Shown here in pieces: positions 49,885 to 62,989 of a DNA stretch of 64,000 nucleotides; the stretch's first letter is position 1, and each line of letters begins with the position of its first letter. The translations under genes were made by a program, and so were the position numbers. The notes beneath the pieces were generated by a model. It ran no database searches, had not been told where the DNA came from, and saw only the letters and a program-made list of their open reading frames with translations. The DNA is from Epiperipatus broadwayi (Eukaryota; Onychophora; Udeonychophora; Euonychophora; Peripatidae): assembly GCA_028023455.1 (NCBI GenBank), contig JAQFVV010000049.1:4007649-4071648 (forward strand), given 5' to 3'.

Positions 49885-50375
49885 ATACTTTGTGACCTTT
49901 CTTTAGACTCATGCTCATGCTAGCCAAGTCTTACTCCTTTGGATTTGTTCATGTTAGAGCTGAGTGTGTAATGATATTTTATATTTGTTATTTTGTTAGA
50001 GGGTTACAAAGATCTGAGTTTGTTTTGAGCTAGTAATATTTTTATTCTAACATTATTTTCATGTAGATGGTTACAAAAGCCTTCCATTTTTCCTATGTTG
50101 AATAGTAGCTATAGGAGTTGTAGGACTGATATAAGATAGTATAAGTATCAGTAGTGTCTTGTAGCCTCTATTTATGCTTACTCATGCTCATGCTAGCCAA
50201 GTCAGTTTGTAATATATTTACTATTGTTATTTGTTGATGGTTAAGGTTGATATAATATAGTATGAAGATAAGGTTAGTGGGGTACTTTGTGACCTTCCTT
50301 AGATTTATTAATTCATGCTAGCTAAGTATTACTTATTTGGTTTATGTTCAGGTTGAGCTGAGCCTGTTTTAATAA
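49885..50375. repeat. Diverged direct repeats (~400-bp spacing)
   Basis: A block reading TACTTTGTGACCTT(T/C)CTT, CATGCTAGC(C/T)AAGT, ACT(C/T)(C/A)TTTGG and GAGCTGAG occurs near 49885-49970 and again near 50282-50365. A partial copy lies at 50180-50200 (CTCATGCTCATGCTAGCCAA). This is probably an old tandem duplication or repeat element. Confidence 0.55.
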
Positions 50376-50396
50376 TATACTTATTATTCTATTTAC

Positions 50397-50405
50397 TGAA
50401 GATGG

Positions 50406-50443
<38 letters not shown>

Positions 50444-50499
50444 CCATCTTCATATATATATATATATCAAGTCATATATATATATATATATATGACTTG
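50397..50499. repeat. Two adjacent perfect TA-rich palindromes
   Basis: 50397-50452 is a 56-bp perfect palindrome (TGAAGATGGTAACTATATA... and mirror). 50468-50499 is a 32-bp perfect palindrome (CAAGTCATATA... and mirror). They are joined by a short TA run. Both have unique non-TA outer stems, so they are more than plain (TA)n. Confidence 0.85.
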
Positions 50500-53340
50500 C
50501 TTTTTTGATTATTATAATTTTACCTTGAAGGCTTTGGCTATGCTGAGACTATTAAAATATGGTAGATCTGAATTTAGTTCAGGCCCATATAGCTATTTAA
50601 GTTAGATAGGTGGATTCAAAGACATTTTTATGTCCGTAAAATTTCAGAGTTTCTACTTAAATATTACCATATGAAATAAGTGCTGGGTTTTGAGTTGATA
50701 TTTTAGATCTAGTGTCCAAAAATTCCATTTGGTCTGGATAGAGATTTTAAATATTTTCTCATACCACACTTATCAATTAAGAGCTTGTTTGAGCTATTGG
50801 TACACTCTTTGTATTACATTTTTGTAAATACAAGCTTATAAAAGTAATGTCATGTTATAAATGACTTGCTTTTTTGATTATGTATATATGAGAATTTATA
50901 TTCATGTGTGGATATCCAGTTAGTTCTCTGGATAATGCAATGGTATCACCTTTAAAGTCCACTCACTGTGTTTAGTTTATAGTTGGCCTGTACACTCATG
51001 GTACTCTATGGCCAGATCATTGATGGTAATGCAGCATGAAATTTATTATTATCATAACTACTTATACTTTTGTTCAGTGCTGATTGTGATAATCTCATGG
51101 ACTTATTTTTTATATATATACTCACTTTATTTATTTATTTATTTCATTTGCAATGATTATTTATGTTAAATGAGGATAATGTGCTCCCATCTCCCTATTG
51201 TTCATCCTAATTTTTTGTACCATTACAAATGGTGACCCAATTGTGGACCCAATGGTGATTTGAATGCTGGTGTCCATTACTACAAAATTACTATACAATG
51301 TAGATCTGAAATATAATCACATCTGGAAAAGTCTATATTTTATTAATAGAAAAAAAAAAAAAAATTCCCGTAAAATATGTGACAAGAGAATGTACAAAAA
51401 AATATTTATTTATTAGATTATAGAATCATGACGTTGGTGTGTATATGGAAAGAGTTCATATTTAAAGTTAAATAGAAGCAAAGGAATATTTTTGGAGATT
51501 GGATTGAGCTCTAATGCTTTATTTATTTTGAACATGCTCAGTTTCTTTATTTATTCATTTCATCACTAATGTGTATTTATGTTGAATGGGGATAATAATG
51601 TTTTTCCATGTCTCCAAGATTACTCCTATTTTCTGTACTGTGTATTTATAATAAATTTATTGCATAAATAACAATAAATACACATACACATACACACACT
51701 TTTTAAAACTAATTTAATAGATGTACAAAAACATATTTTTATATTAAAAATAGGAATGAATTTAATATGTATATAAATCGTAATTTATATGGAAATGATT
51801 ATAAAACTGAATTAAACATTTAATGTTAAAAAGATACAAAAAATGTTTTTAATAGTATATAAAATGCAAAAGAGAATATATATATTTAGAATATATGTAT
51901 CTAGATTACTAAAAATATAATTTTAACACAAATCTAAATCTCAACCAGCAAAATTGCTCACAAACCATAACAAATGTATATGCATAAATTTATATACCAT
52001 AATATTTTTATTTATATACATATTAAAAAAAAATTAAACAAAATCATTGCTAGTTTAACTAATAATATTTCTTACAAACTTTATATTATTAGTTTATGCA
52101 CATATTTTTTCTATAGTACTTACAATCTTGAAAGCAAATAAAATTGTAAATTTTACATAGGTTCAAGGGATTAAATATTACACATTTATTGTACTTTTTC
52201 TTTTAGTAGAATTGATTAAATTTAACTTTATATACATAAATCATTTCATATTTTTTTCATAATAAGACTACAATATTTATTGACAAAAAAGGAAGTATTT
52301 TCCTTTAAACAATTCAAAGAAAGAGAGAAAAAAATTATATTCACAATACATTATTCATTTTTCTTTCTGATTGCCTATTGCTTTTATTCAATTGTTCAAT
52401 TTTTTTAAAAAAAAAATATTGCATAATAATGTGATTTTGATCCATGGTATTTAATAGGGAGGATGGCATAATTTATTAAAATATCCATTATAAAGATAAA
52501 CATGATTGATTTCCAATACAATCCAAGTTAAATAAGACTGAGAATTAGTAATATCTTTTGCTTTTTTTATTATAACTTCAATTGCAGAGAGACATTTTAT
52601 ATAGATGTACAGATAAACATTACTTAAAATCTAAATTTCTATCAAATGTGTGATATCCAAATTCATTGTAAGTTGGTAAACCCAAAGTAAGATCTTCAAG
52701 GAACGCTTTCTTTATTCTATGATATATTGTATATAACCAATAATTACATTTTTCTTTGCGTGAGTTTTAGAGGGTTTTTAAAAATATAGATTACAATTGA
52801 GAATTAAAAAAATCAATAATTTGAGATCTCCAGCTAGAGTGATCAAGCTTTTAGCTGCCCATTAATAATAGCCATTTCATTTTTTTTCCTTTAATAATAT
52901 TTTCAACAGCTACTAAAAAAGTGACAAATTATGATAATATATACAGAACAAAGGACAATAAAATATATTGTTCTTTAAATGTGTACATTTTAATTAGTTA
53001 CAGCAATAATCAAAATTATATAATAAATGTATTAATTGCTTAATAAAAATAAAATAGTCTGAGGTACTTAATTAAAAAATATAGATATGTACAGACCAAC
53101 ATACTGATAAATATATAGCCACAATAACATATAACTTTCTCTTCGAAAATTCCATGTTATTTCAAAAAGCAAAAATTTGTTTAAATTCTCATGATTACGT
53201 TAAGATAGTATTTGAATGACGTCTGTGCTAACAAAAGTTTGCAGTCTTGCAAATAAATAATTACATTATGAATGATATAAAAATTGTATATTTTAATTTT
53301 TGTCTTTGTTAATAAATGATAGAAGTTATCAGCAAAGTAT
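50500..53340. other. AT-rich sequence, nothing recognised
   Basis: The phrase ATGACTTGCTTTTTTGATTA at about 50493 recurs at about 50862. Two loosely similar blocks (TTTATTTATTTCATTT...TGTTAAATGAGGATAAT near 51125 and a related one near 51545) suggest an old duplication. Otherwise homopolymer and TA tracts. Confidence 0.4.
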
Positions 53341-53587
<247 letters not shown>

Positions 53588-54156
53588 AAAGAATAAAATG
53601 CACAAAATGGTGACACTTGTTCACATTTTATTTGCAAAACAGACATGTTTTAAAAAATGTTTTCATATTGTTTTTGAATAACTTGAAACACATTTTTATT
53701 TGATAAATGATATATATATTATTTTTATAATTATATGATGTTTTAGAAAAGAAAAAGAAACAAAAGTTACATTACTTTACTGAGCATAAAAAAAAAATAA
53801 ACTTTGGTTTTTATTTCCTTAAATAAATTTATAACTTTTTCATTTTTTTAACTATGTTTAAAATTAATTTTAATGAACATTTTATTAAAAATAGTTTATT
53901 TTGATCAGAATTTTATCAAATTACATATATATATAATTAAATTTTACAAATTTAGTCTCAATTTAATTATACTTGACAATGAAAGAATCAATAGGAGCAA
54001 AAGTGGATTTATATATAATTAATAATACCCTTCTTTTCCCACTTTATACAATACAAACATTATATTTTCTTCAAATAATTTTATTTTCTTACAGTTTGTA
54101 TTTTACAAAATAATCAAGTCAGATGTCACATGACCTAAATTAATAAGCTTGTATTT
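53588..54156. other. AT-rich sequence, nothing recognised
   Basis: Poly-A/T tracts only. Confidence 0.4.
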
Positions 54157-54246
54157 ACAAATGTTATATATAGAGCTCACAAATCAAGCTCTTAACAAGC
54201 TTATTAAGAGCTTGTTTTGTGAACTCTATATATAATTAAAATTTGT
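54157..54246. repeat. 90-bp inverted repeat
   Basis: The left arm ACAAAT...TATATAGAGCTCACAAA...AAGCTCTTAA pairs with a right arm TTAAGAGCTTGTTTTGTGAA... with a few mismatches. The loop is about 8 nt. A minimal MITE or a hairpin. Confidence 0.65.
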
Positions 54247-54844
54247 ATTTTCCAGCAGTCTTTTTCAGAGCTAAAATATATATGATTACATATAAATGAA
54301 ATATTTTACTATAATTATAACTAAATATACATAAAAAAGAAAGAAAGTAATAATAGAAAGTCATTAAAGAAAGAATGGACTACAGATGTTCAAGTTACTT
54401 ATATATTTGAACTCTCTCTTGAGTTAATAATCTTCAATATATATATGGTAATATAATAAATACAGCATGAATATTAGTTTTATAATATATAACAGTGATG
54501 ACCTAATGCTAACTGATGACATATAGAAGACAACTAACTATATACACATGCATATATTTTGCAATATTCTAGCCTAAAAGTCATTGTTGAAATATAAGAT
54601 TATAAGTTCACCAGTGTAATTAAGATTTTAAAGTACAGAGAACAAAAAAAAATACTATAAACTAAACAAAGCAAAATTTAATTAATTGATGAATAGATCA
54701 CAATTATTGATGCATAAATAGGTTCAATTTTACTTATCAATATAATGAAATTTTTTATAGATTTTAGTCTTTTGCTTCCCACATATTTCATATTAACTTT
54801 TTGTAAATTTGGTTTAAAATGTAATTTTTACAATAGTTTTAGAT

Positions 54845-54848
<4 letters not shown>
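54247..54848. other. AT-rich sequence, nothing recognised
   Basis: No coding or repeat signal beyond simple sequence. Confidence 0.4.

Positions 54849-54901
<53 letters not shown>
54849..54901. repeat. (TAA)n microsatellite, 5' flank of LINE C
   Basis: About 17 pure TAA units ending directly at the LINE's first non-repeat bases (ATGCAAACGCAAAC). Confidence 0.95.
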
Positions 54902-56380
54902 TGCAAACGCAAACTTAACAAACACAAACGTAACAAAAATAAACCAACAGCTTCACAGCATCGAAAAAAGTCCAACATTAACACAGACAGCAAGATTTAG
55001 GAAGGTAAATCAAGCCGACATAAATAATTTAAACCTCATAGAAAACAATAATGAAGAGCCCTCCCCAATGATATGGAATCAAGATGAACTGCAAGAAATA
55101 AACGTTAATTTCAACAGCACCACCCCAAAAAAATTATTCGCAACTTTCCAAAAATTTTTTTCACCGAGGTCATTAGTGTTAGCTGTCACTGATAGGAATT
55201 TAACACTCTATAAATTCCCCAGAGAGCTTCTTTACGAGGAGCTGACAGCAACAGCATTGTGGGATACAGTCTCTAGTATTGGAGAGCATCCAAACTCGTG
55301 ATACGTTGTAATTCAGTTTTTCGATGAACATCAGCGTGCAAGATTTCAAACTAAAATAAAAACTTTGGGAAGCTACATGCTAATAATAGTCGATCAAAGC
55401 TTGCAAAACTATTGTAACAGAATAATTAAAAACACTTACTTCGGATATACCATTCAGGATTTTCAAAAATTAATACAGTCATTTGGCAAAGCTATTTATA
55501 TAAAACAAATCTACTTATCCGACACCCCCATACCGGTTTTCAGCAACAACTTTCATTTCAAAATAAAGCTGAATGACAATGTAAACCCAGAGGATATTCC
55601 AACACAAATAATTGACCAGAATGCAATACTGACTATTCACATAAAAGAATTAAGGCTGAGATATTTTGTGTGCGGTGAAACCGGATACTTAGCAATCGAT
55701 TGCAACACCAAAATCCACCAGAAAAACCAACCGAGCTCTGAAGATCAACCAACAGAAGCTCACCAACCGAAATCAAACAGTACAAAACAGATAACGAAAA
55801 TAACTAATAAACAAGAAAAATTTAATAATAAAACCACAGATCAACAGCAATTGAATAATAAAAAACTGCACACACATTGCCAGCACCTGAAATTCTGGAT
55901 TTATCAACAAAATCAACCAATAGAATTCAAACCCCCACTGATAAAAAAAACAGAAAGTCAACAACCTCAAGAGGCTCCAATGGAAAAAATAGCACACAAT
56001 CTAAGTCAGCCTACCAAAGATACTGATGAAAAAGAGATAATAAACGAACAAATAAACTCACACAGTAATAGTGATCAAGAAAAAAATATATATAACACAC
56101 CAAACACCCGATATTAAAAATAATACAACAATGGAAATTATGGAAGCTATCACCCCAAATATGCTTCAAATCACCAAAGCTGACACAGAACAAAAAAGAA
56201 GACCAGGCCGCCCACCAAAGAAAAATAGAGGGCCCAAAAAAAAATCAATACACAATCCACCCTTAGCCTTTCTGATCACAACAATACAACTACAGTGAAA
56301 ACAGATGAAGGTCTGGAAATGGAATATGAGAGTGAATGGGAAGAAACACCAGATCAACTCTAATATTTAAATCTCAACCA
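54902..56380 (+). pseudogene. Copy C ORF1 (gag-like, decayed CCHC, AT-hook-like tail)
   Basis: The frame is open from the element's start (QLHSIEKSPTLTQ..., then MIWNQDELQEINVNFN at 55068). A TGA at 55299-55301 interrupts it, and it continues in frame to 56117. The middle matches A ORF1 (LFATFQKFF, KFPRELLYEELTATALW). A zinc knuckle at about 55660-55702 reads YFVCGETGYLAIDC: the first Cys and the His of CX2CX4HX4C are both Tyr. After a frame change (56071-56298) the tail has KRRPGRPPKKNRGPKKK, an AT-hook-like core (RPGRPP). A further shift gives EYESEWEETPDQL, then stop at about 56362. Role: RNA/DNA-binding chaperone of the element. Confidence 0.75.
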
Positions 56381-56391
56381 AAAAACATATA

Positions 56392-59300
56392 ATGAAAATA
56401 AAAATTGCAGCAATCAATGTCAGGGGTTTGAACTCACCCTCAAAAATTAATAAGTTAAAACATTGGATCAAGGATATACAACCACACTTGCTTGGTATAC
56501 TTAAGACAAAAATTTATGCTGGATCACAAACTGACCCAGCCAAACATTTAAATATGGAAGGTTTCTGTGCATGCTCCAGAGACTCTTCCTCTCCCTCAGC
56601 TGGAACTGGACTCATAATTGCTAGAAATTTCCCATTCACAACATTCAAAATAATTCACATTGATATGAACTTATCAATTGCAACCTTCAACCAAAAAAGC
56701 ATAACAATAAATCTGTTTTTTGTATATATGCCTTTACAGGATAAAAAAATAGATACCATAATTGCAAACATTAATTCAAGGTTAGCTACAACTTCAAACC
56801 CAACCATCTTAATTGGAGATTTTAATTTTAAAATATCAGGAATTTACCCAACATTGGCTTCACAGAATAAACATACCACTAATGAGTGGCCAAGGTTTTT
56901 TGCCAGATGATGCCATCTCTTTCCATAATAAACGCTTCTCTTTACTTATTGATCTGTGCTTTTATTCTCCAATGCTTCACCACCTTATTGAAATAAAACT
57001 AACTCCCTCAACTTTTTCCGATCACTCAGCTCAAATAGTCACAATTGACTGTGCCAAATTCAAATATCACCCTTTCCACTTACAAGAACAGTAAGAGTTT
57101 TACTTCCAGAAACAAGCCCTGAATTTCTGTTCTCTGAGACCTACATAATGCTAAACAAAATCAAAGATATGACTTTGAACCCAGTCCAGAAATATCTAGC
57201 ATTTATGGGAATGTTGTCCTTTAACATCAACCATATAACAAAAAAACAACAGAGAATAATCATGATTAACCCATCACACTGCACCCAGCAGTATATATTC
57301 AAGCTTACACATGCATACAATAAAGCATGTGAAGAACTCAAAAGCTATCTGAAAATAAAGAAAAGCAAGGTATGCCTAACCAGGCCACACACTTGGACAA
57401 GAGATTATATAAGATGGGCACTGGGGAACCAACCAGATGTAAAAGTGCCAATGACACTATATACAAATAGTGGAACATATGCAGGACACAATATGATTAT
57501 GCCAATTTTTGAATATTTTAAAGAGAAATTACAAGAAAGACAACCATATAAAATACCACATAATCTGTTTGGCCCACCAGAGACAAAAACCCCATTCACG
57601 AAAGATCTATTCACAACAAAACTAAATACTATTCAAAATGCTTGCCATCCAGGTAGTCCTGGAGTTCCATTGTTTGTATTAAAGCATCTAAGTAAATTCA
57701 CAACAGAATATTTGTGTCAGCAAACCATCTAGCACAACAAATTCAACCCATGGAGGGTGTCTATCCAATAGCCATAGTACCCTATAATAAAAAGAAAGCA
57801 ATTATTCCACCTATTACAGACCTCAGACCAATATCTATGGGACCTTTGCCGATCAAAATTATGGAGAAAATTATTAAAGATGAAATTGAACCGTATATAA
57901 TGCCACTGATCTCCGAAGCACAATATGCAAAGAAAAATTCTTCAACAACAGAAGCAGCTTTATTCTTCAAAGCAATTCTAGCAACAGTAAAACAGCGGAA
58001 AAAATACGGACCCGTTGTTGTGCAGCTTGACATAGAAGCTGCATTTGACTCAGTCAATATATACACACTTCTAAAAATGCTAAAAGACACAGAAATTCCT
58101 AGAACACATCTATATATAATTGCTAACCTGCTTCTGAAATGAGAGATCCATATAACTTTAAATGGAAGAAACTCACCATCTTTCACACCCACCAAATCTA
58201 TATCCCAAGGATCCCCTCTTAGTTCACTATTGTTTATATTTTACATCAATCCCCTTATTAAAAGCATACAAAATGCATTTACTGGGATCGAGATACCAGA
58301 CACAACACAGCACACTACATGTATCACCTATATGGATGATGTTACCATATTCCTAACATCAAAAAAACAAATACTGCAACTCCAAAAGATATTACAAGAA
58401 TATTCACAAAAATATGAATTAACATTTAATCCAGCAAAAACCACAGCCTGGTCTCCATACACTAGTAAACCATGTACATCAATTTACAAATCAAAACCAA
58501 ACTCTTTTCTTCTGTTCCCATTTCATATGGGAATTACAGGAATGAGATGCCATATCCAAAATAAACTTAAAGAAGAAGCCACAAAAATTATAAACTCCTT
58601 GTCCAAGGCATATCTTTCACTATATTCCAAAGTACAGTTAATTAACCAGCTTATCACAATCAAAATAACTTACTATGTACCAGTTATTTCATTCTCAAAG
58701 GGGTTCATTTCAAAAATTAAAACCATATATAATAAACTACTTTGGGCCAGAAAAACAATAGCAATTTCCACAAAAAAACTTAGCCAACCTCTAATAAAAA
58801 ATGGACTTGGCTTGCACAACATCAATGTTTTTCATATACAGAAGTTAAGGAACTCAATAATCACAATACTTGCCAAATACCCCAAAATTAACCACTTGCT
58901 AGAAGTTACTCCAGCAGATAGACCACCTCCAAAAGGTTTTTTTTTCACCAACATTATATACCAATGCAAAACCACAGACAAGATTCCAGAATAGTATTTG
59001 CATAAGTATTCATACTGGGATATTTATGGTTTAATAAACAGAGAAGCAGATACTAATGTTATACAACCTATGCTAGGAATTAACAACAAAAGACTACTCA
59101 AGGAATATAAAAAATGGGCTCTAGAGCCCAAATACTTTGATTTTATCATGAAAATCAATCTCATTGCCTTGCCAACAACCCACTTTCTTTATCATAAAAG
59201 AATATATATATCTATTGACCCCTTCTGTGGACTCTACCATCGAGCAGAAGAGACACTGGACCACTTTATTTATCAATGTGTAGCACTTAACCAAACACGA

Positions 59301-59579
59301 CAGATGATGTGTAACACCTACAGAAAACTGGGTGCAATCATTAATCACATAATAGCTGCTTTTCAGGAAAGATCAATACCTAGCATTAGGGCATTCACAT
59401 TTGTTCTATATGCGTATTGGTGCACCTGATGTACTTTCTTAATTGGCAATAATGCCAGATGACACCCAGCTACATTTAGCAACAAACTGCTACACATTCG
59501 AAATAGAGATAAAATAATAACCAACCCTCACTTATATGCAGCAACATGGTCATTGTTAAAACAACCATCAATGCTGTGA
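56392..59579 (+). pseudogene. Copy C ORF2 (APE endonuclease, RT, C-terminal zinc motif)
   Basis: ATG at 56392: MKIKIAAINVRGLNSPSKIN is the classic N-terminus of the APE endonuclease of L1/Tx1-like LINEs. The expected ETK box reads LKTK at 56503 (Glu to Lys), so the nuclease is likely dead. TILIGDFNF follows near 56805, and SDHSAQIVTID near 57020. Frame changes occur at about 56880, 57070 and 57700. RT motifs are DLRPISMGPLPIKIMEKI, QLDIEAAFDSV (about 58025), stop at 58140, SQGSPLSSLLF and TYMDDVTIFL (58329-58340). Another stop is at 58992. The C-terminal zinc motif reads CGLYHRAEETLDHFIYQC with one Cys changed to Tyr. After a shift near 59440 the frame ends at 59579. Confidence 0.85.
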
Positions 59580-59838
59580 ATGCTGCAAAGAAAACTATCA
59601 TACAACTAACATTCAAAGTGACATGTGGACAAAACTAAATAAGCTCCCCAAACTTTAGAACTCTGATTATTTTTGCTTTTTTAATTTTTATATTGTTATA
59701 GTCCATTAACCACAAAATGTAACCACTAAATTCATTTATATGTGTTTACCCTAATATTATTCATTGTATGTTAAATTTCAAATTTTCTTGATGTAAACTT
59801 ATGTAAACCATTGAGATCAATAAAGCCTTTATTGAAAC

Positions 59839-60012
<174 letters not shown>

Positions 60013-62077
60013 TATAAAAGTATTCATAAAAATTAATAAACTTGAAAAAAAAAATTTTAACAATTTTAAAATTATTAATTTTAAATTGACTCATAATGTA
60101 TAAATTTTTGTATGTACATTTTTGATTCTTTTATTAATTTTAAACCGTCTTATATAAAATTTTGCTTAAAAAATATATTATTTACTTAGCATATTTTTAA
60201 CATCTTCCTTTATATCAAAACATTTATTTAATTTTTAATCCAAATCATAAAAGATAATTAATTTAAGAGGAAGTCTTTCTTTCCCAATAAAATAAATATT
60301 AGAATATGTAATAATTTGTTTTCAAATACTTATTTAATACTGATAATGACATATTATAATTTGGAAGAGCAAATATACATTACTAATTGCATTTGTCAAA
60401 TTTATACACATATGCATATACATTCTTATGCACAAATATATATATATATGCATATTATATGACCAATTTTATTTCTAACCTAATGATATACTTAAATTTA
60501 TTTTTGTAATAAAAAATAGTTTTACTCTCTGAAGAATAAATCTAAAATAATTAATTTAGACAATTCAATTTAATAATAACATGAAAGGCTAAAATCTTAG
60601 ACAGATGCACCTTAAAAATGCTTATGTGATAACCAATCAGATGTAATAATTACTGCACATGGAACTCTCAATTCAAAAACACAAGCCAGAAATATGAGAA
60701 AAAAATTTTCTCTACTTAAATTTCACATTATTATTATATCATCTGCTTGCACTTAATAAATTTAATATATTTACAATTCAATTTAGTAAGAAGTAATTCA
60801 ATTAATATAGTATAAATATAAAAAAAATTAAATTATTAATATTGTATTTAACCTGAAATTACCTCTTAATTTATTATTAATTGCAATATATCAAATGTAG
60901 ATGAAATTTATACAGAAGTTGCTAAAAATTCCCAAAGAGGTATATGTAAACTAATACAGCTCTGTCTATATATGAAAAAGTACAGAATGAACCCATCTGT
61001 ATTTTAGCTTGGATCATATACAGTAATTTCCAAACAGCTTACAGTTGTACTAAAATTGTATTAATATAGAGAATTCATAATCTGCATTGTAACATCAATA
61101 AATAGAATGTTTACATGAAATCCAAGCTATTAGGTGGTTTCATTCTGTATTTTTTTTTTCATGTATTGATCGAGTTATATTACTTTACATATAATTTACT
61201 AACGGTTTTCAGTAACATCCATATAAATTTCACTTAATTTATTTTTAATTTTCATACTCTAATAAATAGTTCATGCTTTTTAATAAGAAAAATATTGTAC
61301 AAATAGCTTTCGATAAAAAAATTGTTAAAAAGCTTATTAATTGCACTGTGATTTGAAGATAACATTTTAATAGTTTTAATCAGAATAACAGCAGCATCAT
61401 ATTAAAATTGTGCTGTGATTAACTTTATCTTCTCTTCATTGTTTGAAGCCTATGCATAATTTTACATTACCATGCATAGATTTATTTTACCACAGTTACA
61501 ATTTTAAAATTATTAGTTGAAAAAATCTGAAGATGTCAGCACTATATGCAAATTTTAAGCATTTACAATAGCTAATTATCTTAACAATGCTATGAGACCT
61601 TACCCTTTAGATGTCAATAGAAATGAAATTTTTTAATTGGTGGAATGTTTTAGACTGAAACCAAATAACAGAAAATTTTACTTTCCTAAAAAAATGTAAT
61701 TTTCAATAATTTGTTTACATATTTATGAAATATTTTTGTAAAATACTTATTTTAATCCCATAATTTACAGCACTACAATTAGATATTCTTTTAAAACATT
61801 TATTTTGGGGAAGATATCTCTTAAAAAGTTTGTTATGGCAAGAAGAAGCTGTTTTCATGGATAAAATAGAATAAACTTTTGTCAAATTATGAAAGTAATT
61901 TTTTAAAAAAATTTAATAACAATATTTTTAATCTTTAATTTTAATATATATTTTTTTATTTTTAAATGATGACTACTTCTAAATCTTTTGATCTAAAAAG
62001 TGGAATTCAAATATATAATATTTCATTCTATTAACTTTTTGAATAGATAAATTATGTTCAAGGACAAATACATCTAA
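60013..62077. other. AT-rich sequence, nothing recognised
   Basis: Contains one inverted repeat (60973-61161, listed separately). No open frames. Confidence 0.4.
60973..61161. repeat. Inverted repeat with ~40-bp arms
   Basis: TGAAAAAGTACAGAATGAAC ... TAGCTTGGA at 60973-61013 pairs with CCAAGCTATTAGGTGG...TTCATTCTGTA at 61122-61161. Spacer of about 110 bp. A MITE-like foldback. Confidence 0.6.
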
Positions 62078-62522
62078 TATTAATATCAATTGATCTTTAT
62101 TATTTTTTACAATGCTTTCTAAAACCCACTATTGACAGTTTTAATTGCCCCAGTAATCTTCTTCAGAACTATAACAAACACAATACAAGTACATGAATAC
62201 TAAAATATACATGAACATATAATTTTACATTTTATACATATATTCTATTTTATAATCATTATTTATAAAATTATATTATATAAATAATTTATATTATTTA
62301 TATATATTATTTATATAAAGATAGATGTGGTATATAAATAATGATTATAAGATAGTATATATGTATATAATGTAAAATTACATTATCATATATATTTGTA
62401 TTCATGTATTTGTATCGTTTTGTTATAGTTTTGAAGAAAATTGCTGGGGCAATCGAAACTGTTAATAGTGAGTTGTAAAAAGCATTGTAAAAGGTAATAA
62501 AGAACATAAATGATATTAATAT
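62078..62522. mobile_element. 445-bp foldback, probably head-to-head Penelope-type termini
   Basis: Arms of nearly 200 bp (62078-62275 and 62328-62522) are reverse complements with scattered mismatches. Each arm carries the same motif. Right arm, plus strand: TTGAAGA, AATTGC-TGGG-GCAATC, GAAAC, TGTTA (62431-62464). Left arm, minus strand: CTGAAGA, then a weaker stem, then AAAAC, TGTC (62168-62132). CUGANGA, stem II and GAAA is the hammerhead layout known from Penelope termini; there is one extra base before the stem. No coding sequence lies inside. The PLE link is inferred from the motif only. Confidence 0.55.
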
Positions 62523-62989
62523 TATACAGATTTGATAATGCAATAAAAAAGATAAAGTTGTAATATTTCATAAAACATCAACATCATTATTATAGATAAA
62601 AACACCATTTATAAGTTTATTTTTGTATTTTCAAAAGCCAAATATTAATATTTAGAATGTCTTTCATTTGAAAGCTTATATTTGTAATAATAATGTTAAG
62701 ATTATCATTATATGATATAGAAAAAAGTTTAATTGTAAAAATAAAATGTTCAAATATAAAGGAATATGGAATAATGTCTCATTATAGCCCATTCACAACA
62801 GAAAGATGGACTTCGCAGGTAAACATTTGAAGAGAAATAAATTAAATAGCAATTCTGTGTGATAATGTATTGTATATATTACTATTTCTCCACTATGTTT
62901 ATTGAAAAATAAATTCTCATCATTTAGATTTCTAAATAAATATATAATATAGAAAGAAGTGAAAATTTTAATAAAGAATTGATATAATC

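Noticed and set aside
57782-58195. 137-codon minus-strand frame
   Set aside because: Antisense of LINE C reverse transcriptase, whose motifs are on the plus strand.
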